A stretch of DNA of 64,000 bases from RGIG4079 sp045646905 (GCA_045646905.1 JAZRLP010000035.1:1-64000); one strand, 5' to 3'. Shown: positions 51,621 to 61,544, numbered from the stretch's first letter. The notes: generated by a model from the letters alone, not told the origin. A program made the numbers and translations.

Positions 51621-52187
51621 TCACAAATTTGGATTTTCGCCATTCTTAATAATCAATATTCTTTTTTGTCTTGGGTTTAAATATAGTCCTTCTTTTTCTA
51701 CAATTTCTCTTAATCTAATTTCTTCTAATTCACATTGCACATGCATATAAAAATCCCAACCAAACTCAATAAGAAGTTTCTTTTTTTTATTTCTTAATCT
51801 TGCACCTAAATAATTTCTTAATATTAGCTTAATAATTTTATCTATATTAATTTTATTAATACATTTTCCCCTTTTTAAACTTTGAGCAAATCGCAATAAA
51901 GGATAATCAACATCTGGGAAACGTGAGTCTTTTATATCTTCAGCGTAATTTTTGAACCACCTATCTAATCTAATATATGTACAATTCAATTCTTCCAGAA
52001 TTTTCAGTATTACATTTATATACTTTTTTTCTACTGATAAATATTCTTCAAGAGTAAACAATTTGTCATCAAATACTTTACCAATATCACTATAATCCGT
52101 CCACTCATCTTTCTCATAAATTCCATTTATATAATTTTGAGGAGGATACTTTACTATTTCATGCATTTTTAAAATATTTCTTTTCAT
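51621..52187 (-). CDS. Predicted immunity protein for the RHS toxin
   Basis: 188 residues, very AT-rich, no signal peptide, Lys/Glu-rich and helical (for example LEEYLSVEKKYINVILKILEEL). I do not recognise the family. It begins 3 nt after the stop of the RHS toxin gene on the same strand, exactly where an immunity gene is expected in polymorphic toxin loci. Function is therefore inferred from position only. It is probably cytoplasmic. Confidence 0.55.
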   Translation of the reverse strand: MKRNILKMHEIVKYPPQNYINGIYEKDEWTDYSDIGKVFDDKLFTLEEYLSVEKKYINVILKILEELNCTYIRLDRWFKNYAEDIKDSRFPDVDYPLLRFAQSLKRGKCINKINIDKIIKLILRNYLGARLRNKKKKLLIEFGWDFYMHVQCELEEIRLREIVEKEGLYLNPRQKRILIIKNGENPNL

Positions 52188-52190
52188 TTT

Positions 52191-55100
52191 TCAATCTCCT
52201 ATTCTATTTAAATTCTCATCATAGGTTCCAGTTCTTATATCTTTTCTGTCCAACATTTTTTTATCCTTTGCTTTTTTCCAAACTCCACCATTATGACAAT
52301 CTTTATCTGGAGAAATATAATCTTTCCCATTTGTAAAAATTGGCATTCCATGTTTACTCCGTTCATTTATTTTTCGATATCCATTAGGCACTTCTACTGT
52401 GACTTTTTTAGCCACGTCTCCTTTCCCTTGAATAAACGTAACCGTTTCCGTTTTCTTTGCATTTTTACTCAGCGAAATACCTAATGCTTCGGTGACTTGT
52501 TTTTGCCCTTTATCGTTAAACTCAGTCCCTACTATTACATCTGCAACAGCTGCTATTTTATCTATGACTGATGCATCTCCATCAAATATAGTTTGAATAT
52601 CACCAGCTATATCAACAAATTCATCTAACCCAGCCTTTTTTAGATTTTCTTTTGTCAGTTTTCCAGTTTTCTTGTAAACCTTATATAATTTATTGATATA
52701 TTTTAACCCCGAAGCTGCGACTTTAATCGTCGCTTTTCCACTCGGATCTATATATTTCATAGGATTGCCAGCACAATAAAGGTATGGGGAGAGATGTTGG
52801 AAGTCTTCACATAGTGGATCCATTGTTGTAAATGTGCCATTAGGGGAGTCGAGCCAACGGGCTCCGAAGTCGCTAAGGTTCAAGCCACCCAATGTTACCA
52901 ATTCCTTGCCACCATAACGATAGGGTTGCGATGAGGCATTGTATCCCTCTCCCATTAATGAGCCGTAGGGATAATAATGATTTATTTGTTGAACAACTCC
53001 ATTTTGATTCAACACCACACAATTATTCCCTTGATAATCTCTCAGGTAATAATATCGCATGCTTCCCGATATATATCCTGCCGGAGTTATTATCATGCTA
53101 ATGTTGCCATTCTGATAGATATAGTTGCCACAATAATCACGGCGACTTGCTATTGTATAATAACCAGATGTCGATTGTGGCTCATTAATTGTCAATGGCT
53201 CCAATTCTAATGATGGCGGATATCCGAAATGATATACCTTATATATCTCACTTAATTTCCTTCCTCTAGCATCATATTTGAAAATTATCCTATTGTTGTT
53301 CTCAAAATATATTGTATCAGGAAGATTCATCCTATTGTAATCGATATATAATATATCCTTATCGGGACAACGAAATAAATTGCCGTTTGAGTCATACAGA
53401 TTATAATTTTCCCTATCGTTAACATCCATTGTTGAGGATAATATCACTTCATCGGTGGCATCATTAACTTGTCTTAATTGATTGCCGTCGTAGATCATCG
53501 CCACATTGTCAACTTCTCCAAATGTCCACAACTCGTATGTGTCGGCGAGTTCTCTACTCACCAAGCCATTACGACGCAAAGAGGTGATATTTCCATTAAG
53601 GTCGTAGGTATAGGCTGTGGAATAATTGGGGGTGTTGGTGGTTTGATATGTAAAATCGGAACGAGGTTCTGATTCCTCATATTGTGCCGATGTGAGACGA
53701 TCGAGACGGTCATAGTCATACAGGTATGTGCGTTGTATTGTTGGTGCTATATTACCACCATTGTCTCTGCCATCACTCGACCAACTCATGGCACATACAT
53801 TTCCTGTGAGACTTTCTTCGGCTCCGTATGGGTGCGTCTCGTAATATAATTGTTGATGGAATTTATTGTTGTCGATATGCGTAGTCCACCCTTGAATATT
53901 ATATTGGTATGCAGTTTCTATCAATCCCTCTCCCAATGCTTGCGATGATAATTGACCGAGACTGTTATATGTATTTGAAAATTCCAACATTGACTCACTT
54001 CCATTATGAGCAAGACTCACAGATGTTGGTCGCAATTGAATGTCATAGGAATAGGTATATACATCTACACATGAGGTATCGGCAGTGGAATGTTCATGTC
54101 GCATGGAGATAGGATTGCCAACAAACGACAATCGATACATCTTTCGGTCATAACCTCCTAAATGGTTCGTCTCGCAACTCTGTATCAAACGCCCTTTTCT
54201 ATCATAATAGTTTGCACAAAGCAATCTTAACGAATCACCAATAACCGAAGTTACTGTCCCTGTCAACATTCCTAAATTAACATGTCGAGGATTAAGTGTA
54301 TCGGTATATCTTCCATCGTAGTTCCTTACTACCTTATAATCAATCGAGTCTTTTTCAACCGGATATAATTCAAGAAAATCATAATTATCATAATAATTAA
54401 TCGTGTTGACTGTCTTTACTGTTCCACAAGGAATAACATTTGTGTAACCCCCTAAATTATTTATATTTGTTGTTAAATTTGAGTTGTTTGTCTTATTCGA
54501 AACTGTTTGTCGAAGTTGTGTTATTGTCATTGCTTCAATTTCAACCTCGCATGTATATGCTAATCTATATCGTGTATCATAAGCATACGCTGTCCATTCT
54601 CCTTTATCTCGTTGATTCCCATCTTGGCTATATCGCAAACGATTATTATCATCATAAACATAATATATCGTTTTCACTCCGGGAAGTTTCTTTTCTTCAA
54701 GACGATTGCGACTATCATATTTATAAATATAACAATAGTCTTGAACAGTCTCATTATCATCGGAGATTACTCCAGTCGAAGACGAAGCCAATGCAACCGA
54801 TGCCATTGGTGGTATCACGTAGCAAATGTTTCCAATATTGTCATAGATGTAGTACGTATCGGCATAGTTGTTTTCATCAAGCACTCTGCGATGCAGATAT
54901 GTACTATCGTTGAAATCTTTGAAGATTATAGTTTCGCGGTTGTCTTCATCTATAACATTTGTAACATGCAATCGACCCGATGGATATACTCCTGAATGCA
55001 TTAAACTTCCATTATTGCTATTAAGAGTAAATTTGTTACAACTATATTTACCTGAGTTCTTATTTATATGATATTGAGAATTTGTCCCTACGCTCATTTG

Positions 55101-55598
55101 CCAATCGCTTCCGGCTCTTTTGGTTGTAATTGTGCGTGGAGTTACCGATGCATCATATTCGGTTGAGATATAGGCATTCGTGGCATCTTCGGGATATAAC
55201 GAAGCATGGCTTGAGGTTATTTGTTCAAGCGAAGCATAATTACCCGAACCGGAAATTGTGCCGGGAAGATATTGTCGCACAATTCGTCCACGATTGTCAT
55301 ATTCATAATAATCGGCAAGGTCTTTCCCTGAATTATTATTGCGAAGAACGGTCTGTTGCTTACGACCAAACCCGTCGTAAAACGTAGTACTGATTATTGC
55401 TCGTGCAGGAGATACTGAGGTCAATTTTTTCACTCCTTGTGTAAACACTGCCTTTGCCACATAATTTCTATCTGTTGAGCCTGAAATTATCGATGGAACA
55501 GTAACGGCATCGGCAGAATATGTTGTCGCCGAATTTTCTTGTGCCATCAACGACGGCACCGACAACATCAAAAATAAGTATGTAAGTATTCGTTTCAT
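52191..55598 (-). CDS. RHS repeat-associated core protein with C-terminal toxin domain
   Basis: 1135 residues with a signal peptide (MKRILTYLFLMLSVPSLMA). Residues about 45-170 fit DUF6443 (FYDGFGRKQQ, YYEYDNRGRIV). YD repeats form the shell to about 840; the RHS core (YYLRDYQGNNCVV, GARWLD, DPLCEDF, SPYLYCAGNPMKYIDPSG) ends near 955. The last 180 residues are a variable domain whose end, with GMPIFTNGKDYISPDKDCHNGG then KDIRTGTYDENLNRIGD, resembles the Ntox21-type toxin domain. In RHS systems the shell encloses the toxin. Second gene of a tight operon (12 nt from the previous gene), with the immunity candidate 3 nt after it. Confidence 0.9.
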   Translation of the reverse strand: MKRILTYLFLMLSVPSLMAQENSATTYSADAVTVPSIISGSTDRNYVAKAVFTQGVKKLTSVSPARAIISTTFYDGFGRKQQTVLRNNNSGKDLADYYEYDNRGRIVRQYLPGTISGSGNYASLEQITSSHASLYPEDATNAYISTEYDASVTPRTITTKRAGSDWQMSVGTNSQYHINKNSGKYSCNKFTLNSNNGSLMHSGVYPSGRLHVTNVIDEDNRETIIFKDFNDSTYLHRRVLDENNYADTYYIYDNIGNICYVIPPMASVALASSSTGVISDDNETVQDYCYIYKYDSRNRLEEKKLPGVKTIYYVYDDNNRLRYSQDGNQRDKGEWTAYAYDTRYRLAYTCEVEIEAMTITQLRQTVSNKTNNSNLTTNINNLGGYTNVIPCGTVKTVNTINYYDNYDFLELYPVEKDSIDYKVVRNYDGRYTDTLNPRHVNLGMLTGTVTSVIGDSLRLLCANYYDRKGRLIQSCETNHLGGYDRKMYRLSFVGNPISMRHEHSTADTSCVDVYTYSYDIQLRPTSVSLAHNGSESMLEFSNTYNSLGQLSSQALGEGLIETAYQYNIQGWTTHIDNNKFHQQLYYETHPYGAEESLTGNVCAMSWSSDGRDNGGNIAPTIQRTYLYDYDRLDRLTSAQYEESEPRSDFTYQTTNTPNYSTAYTYDLNGNITSLRRNGLVSRELADTYELWTFGEVDNVAMIYDGNQLRQVNDATDEVILSSTMDVNDRENYNLYDSNGNLFRCPDKDILYIDYNRMNLPDTIYFENNNRIIFKYDARGRKLSEIYKVYHFGYPPSLELEPLTINEPQSTSGYYTIASRRDYCGNYIYQNGNISMIITPAGYISGSMRYYYLRDYQGNNCVVLNQNGVVQQINHYYPYGSLMGEGYNASSQPYRYGGKELVTLGGLNLSDFGARWLDSPNGTFTTMDPLCEDFQHLSPYLYCAGNPMKYIDPSGKATIKVAASGLKYINKLYKVYKKTGKLTKENLKKAGLDEFVDIAGDIQTIFDGDASVIDKIAAVADVIVGTEFNDKGQKQVTEALGISLSKNAKKTETVTFIQGKGDVAKKVTVEVPNGYRKINERSKHGMPIFTNGKDYISPDKDCHNGGVWKKAKDKKMLDRKDIRTGTYDENLNRIGD
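52851..53067 (-). repeat. RHS-core segment duplicated at 51367-51583
   Basis: Same length (217 bp), ungapped, about 16 mismatches counted by eye. It is the parent or sister copy of the orphan fragment. Confidence 0.85.
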
Positions 55599-55610
55599 GG
55601 ATTATTAGAT

Positions 55611-58601
55611 TTAATGTGCGTAATTATAATTATAAACTTCGATATATTTCCCTTCTTCGTCCTTTATGGCAACCAATCTGCCAAATATATCATAATGATA
55701 TGTAGTGTATCTTCCGTTGGGTTCTATTTTCTTTCTAATCTTACCAAATGCATTATAATAATAGGTCGTCATTTCTACTGTTGTTAACGATGTCCTCAAT
55801 CGGTTTAATGCTGTAGTATCAGGAGCTTCAGAGATTGTAAAATTTGGATTATTCACAATCCCCGATACCACAGATGATACAATTCCCTTAATTTCAGCAA
55901 CAGGATATAATCCTTTATACCCCCATAAACATGACGTAACAGGTTCTTTTACCGATTTTGTTTCTATAATATTGTAATATTCATCATATAAATATGATGC
56001 CACTTGCCGATATGCATTATTTCCATACGCCGTATATATTGAAGACGGTTTAACGGAATTTTTTTCGTATCTATTATTTTGCTTAAATTCAGTAGTATAT
56101 GATGAACCATCAAATGATTCAATCACTTTTTCCACTATTGGAGATATTCTATTGTTTTGAACCATCTGTTCATAATAGGTTCCACTATATGAATTTGGAT
56201 ATTTTAGAGTTACTCGTTGCTGCTTTGAATCACTTTGGTTAGTGGTTATCGTTTCAACCAATCCCAAGTTGTTATATGTGTATGTGGTTTCTTCTCTTAA
56301 AGAATCTCCATCTTCATATATTGTCTCTATTTGTTTTTTGGGTCGCATGGAATAAGTGTAATTCCTATATGCAGTTGCTTCTGTATAATATTTCGAATTG
56401 CATAAACCTTGTATATTAAGTAATAATGCTCCTACAAAATTATTTGTCGAATTGTCATTTTTTTCATATTGGTATATTGTTTTGTTTGTTATAATGCCTT
56501 GTGAATTATATTCCGACTTAGAAAGCAGAAGCCCTCGTTCTTGATCTTTACTCGAATATGGCTCATAACCGGTATGACTTTGAACAGAAACATCTGCAAG
56601 GTCATCTAAATATCCATTATCAGCATTAGAATATTTATATATTATAAATGACCCATCTGAATATTCTTCTACAACTTCTGAATATCCAATATGGGTACCA
56701 CAAGAATTAGCCGTAAAAGGCAAAACAGATAACGAACTGAACGCATTAATAATCGCCTCTCCTGATTCATTAATAATCGGGACTCTATAATCTGTATAAT
56801 TATATTGTACTGGATTTAACAAAACTCCACTTGAGACTGTCGCATTCGAACGATTTTGCAAAAAATCAGATACATAATAATATTGTTTCTCAATATATGC
56901 ATCTTTATCTAATCCCGATGGACTATTTATGATTTCTTTTATTCGGATTCCTCCGGCAATCTTATTATTTGATAATATTTCACAATTATTACGAGATAAT
57001 GTAACTCTTTTTTTATAGTCATGAGATTCATATATAAATTTTGTATATCCCCCTGTTGGATATGTTATTTTACTTAATGTCCCCAATGTTGCATATTCTG
57101 GATTCGGCTCCCTTTGTTGATAATAACCACCCCAATTATTTGCGTTTATGGTTTGTTGAGTTGCATTATAAAATCCCCAATGATCATTCGTTTGATTTAC
57201 ATACTCTGGAAGTAATTCCGGAGTATAATACTCAAATGAATAGGCATATAACGAATCTGTCATATATTTATCCAAAATAACCGACTGCAATGTTAATCTT
57301 TGTTTTTTGTCGCTACTATAGTTGAAGTTATAGCTTTTTAACAACTGCCCCCCTTTACTGATATAAATTCTATCTAATTGCCTCCATTTTAATCGTTCTA
57401 AACATGATGGATATTCAAGAGGCGTACATTCTGGATTGTTTGCTTCATTATGTTGCAATATTGGCATAGATTCTGGACCTAAACCCTTATTCCTACAGAT
57501 CTTATTCAAGAAGTCGTATTCTAACTCTTGAGTTATAGCCGTGCTTAATGAAACATTTACATCATCACAATGAATACTACTTAAATATGATGGCATTATC
57601 AAAGAGCCATCGTAATAATTATATCGACTTTCACCTCTTGAACAACTTACACCAAATAGCCAATCATTTGTTGCTGCAGAATAATCCATGCTATATGAGG
57701 AAACATTAATTTGTGCAATAAAATCACCTCTGGTATAATTAAATTCAACCACCCTTTGCTCTGGATAAATAATTTTTGTTAAATACCATGTATTTGCCCA
57801 TTGGAATGAATTTCTCTGATCAAAAAATAACACTGAAAACTCTATTGCCTCATCTCTATCTCCAAATATATATTGTGTTCCATCTTCTCCTATTATTGTA
57901 AATTTCTTAAACGAATGAGACCGACCTTGTGAAGAATAATAAGTCCCATATGGATTGAAAAAATCTGATTGTTCTCCATATGCCATTGTAAAATCATCAT
58001 CATTGCCACTAAAAATGACCTTTATTGGTTTATTACATCTAACTTGCCATTCGCCATTAGGATTTAAATAGAATCCACCCTGATAATCTAAAAAACTAAA
58101 GCTAAATTGGTCGGGTTCCGTATCATTATGATACAGATTTGTACTTGAGTTACTTTCAATAAATCCCTGTAAATTTTCCAAATTATTCCAATCTACATTG
58201 TATTCATTACACTTATAATAATAACCTAATTCTGCGTCTATCCAATTTTTACTATTATAAAACTCGTCGGGCAGGTCTTTTACAATTCGAGATATACACC
58301 CTCCGGCATTAAGAGACCAACCTAATCCAAGCCAACCAGGATGTTGATCCGGGCGAACTCCTCCAGCATGATAACTTAAAGATATTGGGATTTTATGTCC
58401 GGACAAACTTATCTCATGTAATGGAATCTGAATTAATGGCAATCCGGTATATGGAGATACCGGAACTTCTCCATATTCTCCTAATGATGTCGCATTTGGA
58501 CTTATCGGAGTTACAATCTCTTTGGGAACATAAGCATACAACTGCTGAACTCCAATGATTAAAAATAATATTATAATTTTTATTCCTGTTTTCATTTTCA
58601 T
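55611..58601 (-). CDS. SpvB/Tc-toxin-like YD-repeat protein, upstream partner of the RHS toxin
   Basis: 996 residues with a signal peptide. Residues about 45-110 read VSPYTGLPLIQIPLHEI, ISLSYHAGGVRPDQ and GLGWSLNAGGCISRIVKD, the SpvB/TcdB-like start of Tc and RHS proteins. Long beta-rich YD sequence follows and ends with YTTYHYDIFGRLVAIKDEEG, a typical YD repeat. It has no toxin or core domain of its own. In Bacteroidetes such a protein commonly precedes a DUF6443 RHS gene; I infer that the two together build the shell. Codon use and AT content match the rest of the island and not the flanks. Confidence 0.85.
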   Translation of the reverse strand: MKMKTGIKIIILFLIIGVQQLYAYVPKEIVTPISPNATSLGEYGEVPVSPYTGLPLIQIPLHEISLSGHKIPISLSYHAGGVRPDQHPGWLGLGWSLNAGGCISRIVKDLPDEFYNSKNWIDAELGYYYKCNEYNVDWNNLENLQGFIESNSSTNLYHNDTEPDQFSFSFLDYQGGFYLNPNGEWQVRCNKPIKVIFSGNDDDFTMAYGEQSDFFNPYGTYYSSQGRSHSFKKFTIIGEDGTQYIFGDRDEAIEFSVLFFDQRNSFQWANTWYLTKIIYPEQRVVEFNYTRGDFIAQINVSSYSMDYSAATNDWLFGVSCSRGESRYNYYDGSLIMPSYLSSIHCDDVNVSLSTAITQELEYDFLNKICRNKGLGPESMPILQHNEANNPECTPLEYPSCLERLKWRQLDRIYISKGGQLLKSYNFNYSSDKKQRLTLQSVILDKYMTDSLYAYSFEYYTPELLPEYVNQTNDHWGFYNATQQTINANNWGGYYQQREPNPEYATLGTLSKITYPTGGYTKFIYESHDYKKRVTLSRNNCEILSNNKIAGGIRIKEIINSPSGLDKDAYIEKQYYYVSDFLQNRSNATVSSGVLLNPVQYNYTDYRVPIINESGEAIINAFSSLSVLPFTANSCGTHIGYSEVVEEYSDGSFIIYKYSNADNGYLDDLADVSVQSHTGYEPYSSKDQERGLLLSKSEYNSQGIITNKTIYQYEKNDNSTNNFVGALLLNIQGLCNSKYYTEATAYRNYTYSMRPKKQIETIYEDGDSLREETTYTYNNLGLVETITTNQSDSKQQRVTLKYPNSYSGTYYEQMVQNNRISPIVEKVIESFDGSSYTTEFKQNNRYEKNSVKPSSIYTAYGNNAYRQVASYLYDEYYNIIETKSVKEPVTSCLWGYKGLYPVAEIKGIVSSVVSGIVNNPNFTISEAPDTTALNRLRTSLTTVEMTTYYYNAFGKIRKKIEPNGRYTTYHYDIFGRLVAIKDEEGKYIEVYNYNYAH

Positions 58602-58607
58602 TGCGTT

Positions 58608-59741
58608 TTAGTGTTTTAATGGTATTTTTCGTGTTATTTGCTCTCCGTTATTGTTTATAGATAGGATATAATCACCTTGGGGTAATTCAGTTATCTCTAT
58701 TATTGGATTATTTGTTTTTCCCGATGCAAAAACTCGTCCTAACACATCGCACAACACATAATCAACTCCTCCTGCACTAACAATTTGTGTCGAAAATGTT
58801 ATTTTTAAGGTTTCATCTTTATATGAGATTACGATATCATTGTTGGCTAACGAGGACTCTATTGATGGTGCGTTAGAGACATCTGCATTTGCATTTAATT
58901 GATTTGATATTACAATCGTTCCATTTTCATTATTACTTTTTATTTGTTGCCTAACTATTTGATTTTCTTTGTCATTGGTTTTGTATGTTTGTTCCGACGG
59001 ATAGCATATAAACGAGGCTCCTTGCTTGCCGGTTTCTTTTCCTTTATAAAAGTTAGTATTGATTATAGTTTCCGCTATGGGATAACGATAACCTTGTGCA
59101 TACCAAGTATATCGTTCTTCTATGCGTCGCATAGTTGTATCGGCAATATTCATAACTCGAGTGGTATCATCTTCTTTTCGCATAATGTTAATAATGGAAT
59201 TACATATACGATGAACTCTAATAACATCGGTTATAGTATCTCCATCAGGAAGATAAATCACTCCCTCTCCATCACAAAGCACAGTTGAACTTCCGTTGAT
59301 TCTCACTGCCATTGTACGTGAATATTCCCCATAAAAACAATATGGTTTAGATGCGTTATCGCCATAACGCATTGGATATATCAACTCTATCGCTGCACTG
59401 GAGTCTCGCATGAATGTACTACGATTTTCATAACCTCGCCACAAAAGAGTGTCGCCTCTTAATCGAAAATCATAACGTGTGCAATTTTCGGTTGTATTAA
59501 TCAACGAATCATCAATGACGCTATAAAAAACTTTTGTATTTCCGTCAACAACCTGTGCCTGAGAAAAATCCCAAACTACATTCTTTCCCGAATCACCAGG
59601 AGCGACAAATGATATTCTTGTTTTTGTGAAATTGTCCCCATTTTGGGGCAGATTGTGTGTTTTTGTTATCTCATTCCCCATCATTGTACCCACAACAATG
59701 CCACAAAATAAGATAAACATCTTTAATCTAACTATTTTCAT
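58608..59741 (-). CDS. Secreted protein with T9SS type A-like C-terminal sorting domain
   Basis: 377 residues with a signal peptide (MFILFCGIVVG). The last 75 residues read GGVDYVLCDVLGRVFASG, then IIEITELPQGDYILSINN and ITRKIPLK, the pattern of a type IX secretion sorting domain (DxxGR, LPxGxY, KxxxK). The central part is beta-rich without a family I recognise (with WDFSQAQVVDGNTKVFY near the N-terminus). It is the first gene of the RHS operon, 6 nt before the SpvB-like gene, and is driven by the promoter in the right 83-bp repeat. I infer an exported component that may present or escort the toxin. Confidence 0.75.
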   Translation of the reverse strand: MKIVRLKMFILFCGIVVGTMMGNEITKTHNLPQNGDNFTKTRISFVAPGDSGKNVVWDFSQAQVVDGNTKVFYSVIDDSLINTTENCTRYDFRLRGDTLLWRGYENRSTFMRDSSAAIELIYPMRYGDNASKPYCFYGEYSRTMAVRINGSSTVLCDGEGVIYLPDGDTITDVIRVHRICNSIINIMRKEDDTTRVMNIADTTMRRIEERYTWYAQGYRYPIAETIINTNFYKGKETGKQGASFICYPSEQTYKTNDKENQIVRQQIKSNNENGTIVISNQLNANADVSNAPSIESSLANNDIVISYKDETLKITFSTQIVSAGGVDYVLCDVLGRVFASGKTNNPIIEITELPQGDYILSINNNGEQITRKIPLKH

Positions 59742-59809
59742 GGTGCTTTTTAGTTTAAGAGAATTACTATAAATTCCACGAGTTAATTAATCATTCGTTT
59801 TCAGGAACT

Positions 59810-59892
59810 TAACTTATATATCTACAAAGTTAATGCAATATCTCGCCACTCGCAAATTATTACCTCACATTTTTCGCAGAAGTTTTTAACAA
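59810..59892. repeat. 83-bp direct repeat, right copy (carries RHS operon promoter)
   Basis: 79 of 83 positions match 51249-51331. The minus-strand promoter is intact: TTTG (59856-59853), 20 nt, TAACTTTG (59832-59825), 84 nt from the ATG at 59741. It marks the right border of the island. Confidence 0.9.
59825..59856 (-). promoter_or_regulatory. Promoter of the RHS operon
   Basis: Both boxes and the spacer length are the same as in the pyrB promoter, so the two units could respond to the same growth state. Confidence 0.7.
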
Positions 59893-59990
59893 AAATGTGC
59901 CTATATTGTACTTATTAGATGCATAAACTACATTTTAGTTGCACCACTATCAAAGAAAAATTATAATTTTGTTCAAAATTAGGTGAATTA

Positions 59991-60638
59991 ATGGATAAAA
60001 TCAAAGTATTACTACAAAATTGTGCCACTATTGATGAAATGCTCGACCGTGGAGATGTGGAAGATGCTGTAAGACTTTCGGGCGAATTGCTTGCCAAAGC
60101 CGATGCGCTATGGACTGCGGCTCGCAACAATAAAACATCAACGCTCGACGAAATATCGGCTCTTGCAATCCTTGCCGCATACCATTGCGATGCACTTGCG
60201 ATGATGAGCAATGTCAATGACGCATATGCCACAGCCGTCACAGCTCTTTTTCAAATGGCCATTGATGGCAATAATTCTCTCTCGATCAAGCAATCGGCCA
60301 TGCAACTATATATCACGGCTATCTTTGCATTGATGCAGATAATCAACCAGCAGTTTGCCGACGCTGACGAAACCGAGCGCAATCACCTCAACGAAATTAT
60401 GCGATATTTAGCGTCTATGCTATATTACTACTACAACCAGGTGGGTGTAGCTAATTCGGAGTTTCCACATCTACCAGTAGCATACCAAATGCTATCGCAA
60501 CTACAAAACAATGTAGATATACAATCGCCCACAATCAAAGTTCTCAACGAAGAGGTCAACCCCTCTGCCCCACTTCCACTCTTTAGCGACCTCATGGGAC
60601 GCTCCATTGCTATGGGATTAATAAACCACGACCGATAA
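59991..60638 (+). CDS. Helical hypothetical protein
   Basis: 215 residues, nearly all helix, with alternating Ala/Leu-rich repeats (AVRLSGELLAKADALW, ALAILAAYHCDALAMM) like a TPR-type fold, but no classic TPR motif. No signal peptide. A TAATTTTG -7 box lies at 59964-59971. I do not recognise it. GC content and codon use match the chromosome, so it marks the flank of the island, not part of it. Confidence 0.65.
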   Translation: MDKIKVLLQNCATIDEMLDRGDVEDAVRLSGELLAKADALWTAARNNKTSTLDEISALAILAAYHCDALAMMSNVNDAYATAVTALFQMAIDGNNSLSIKQSAMQLYITAIFALMQIINQQFADADETERNHLNEIMRYLASMLYYYYNQVGVANSEFPHLPVAYQMLSQLQNNVDIQSPTIKVLNEEVNPSAPLPLFSDLMGRSIAMGLINHDR

Positions 60639-60663
60639 ACGACTACTACAATAAAACACAATG

Positions 60664-60689
60664 CGACTGCCACCAAGGTGACAGTCGCT
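60664..60689. terminator. Possible hairpin between convergent genes
   Basis: A 12-bp stem (GCGACTGCCACC / GGTGACAGTCGC, one mismatch) and 2-nt loop; T runs are weak on both sides. Confidence 0.4.
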
Positions 60690-60721
60690 CGCTATTTTGT
60701 GAATTATTTATCGCTTGAAAA

Positions 60722-61381
60722 TTAGAACAAGTAAGCAGCTGTGATAGTCCAGCTATTTTTTCTATTTCCGTCGCTGATGTATTGTTCCATTCCACCAAGA
60801 ACACCATCGGCAATTTCATTAGCACCTTTGATATATTTGTTCAATCCCCAACCATAAGATGCACCCACTTGAAGATGGTCAAATAGTTCAACACCTATAC
60901 CAAGATTCCAAGCTACTTCTACTGGATTTTGTTTGAAATATGTTTCAAATGAATCGGGAATATCATTACTCAACATAAATGAAACACTTGGTCCAGTAAA
61001 TACATAAGGAGCAACAATCTTTTCTACTGCAGGGAGTGAAAGTTTATATTTCAAGTTTACAGGGATTTCAATATAGTGGTTTGCGCCAGAGAAGAATGAT
61101 TCTTTTTGTCCCAACATTTCCACATCGCCTTCAATTGGTTCATAAATATACATCAACGATGCGTCAATACCAAGCCCTACGATTGGGAGCATAAATTCGC
61201 CCATTACGCCACCAGTAAATCCAGCACAGTCATCAAATTCAAAAGAACCGATTTCTTCGGGAAACTCATTTATTTTAGCACCTGCTTTAATACCAAAAGA
61301 GAATTGAGCCGAAGCAGGGACTGCGATTGCTACACATGCAATTACAACAGCAAAAAGTCGTTTAATTGATTTCATAATCAT
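60722..61381 (-). CDS. Outer-membrane beta-barrel protein (PorT/OmpW-like small porin family)
   Basis: 219 residues with a signal peptide (cleavage after ASAQ, about residue 26). FSFGIKAGAKINEF, then alternating polar and aromatic strands, and a terminal Phe (ITAAYLF) are the signature of the small eight-stranded beta-barrels of Bacteroidetes. Probably an outer-membrane protein of unknown cargo. Monocistronic. Confidence 0.85.
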   Translation of the reverse strand: MIMKSIKRLFAVVIACVAIAVPASAQFSFGIKAGAKINEFPEEIGSFEFDDCAGFTGGVMGEFMLPIVGLGIDASLMYIYEPIEGDVEMLGQKESFFSGANHYIEIPVNLKYKLSLPAVEKIVAPYVFTGPSVSFMLSNDIPDSFETYFKQNPVEVAWNLGIGVELFDHLQVGASYGWGLNKYIKGANEIADGVLGGMEQYISDGNRKNSWTITAAYLF

Positions 61382-61507
61382 AAAATTTTAAGTTAATATT
61401 CTTATTTGTTATGGCACAAAGATAATACTAAAATACACAAATAAAACATTTCAGCTATAAAAAATATCTATTGTGGCATAATTTTTTTCTATAATAGCAT
61501 CAATTCT

Positions 61508-61515
61508 TATCTTTG
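61508..61515 (+). promoter_or_regulatory. -7 box of the 61545 gene
   Basis: TATCTTTG lies 30 nt before the ATG at 61545, which supports that small gene. Confidence 0.5.
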
Positions 61516-61544
61516 CACTTGAAATTTTTATCAGCAAGTAATAT

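Noticed and set aside
51249..59892. Transposon or insertion sequence carrying the RHS operon
   Set aside because: No transposase or integrase, and no inverted repeats at the ends; the repeats are direct and 83 bp long, too long for a usual target duplication.
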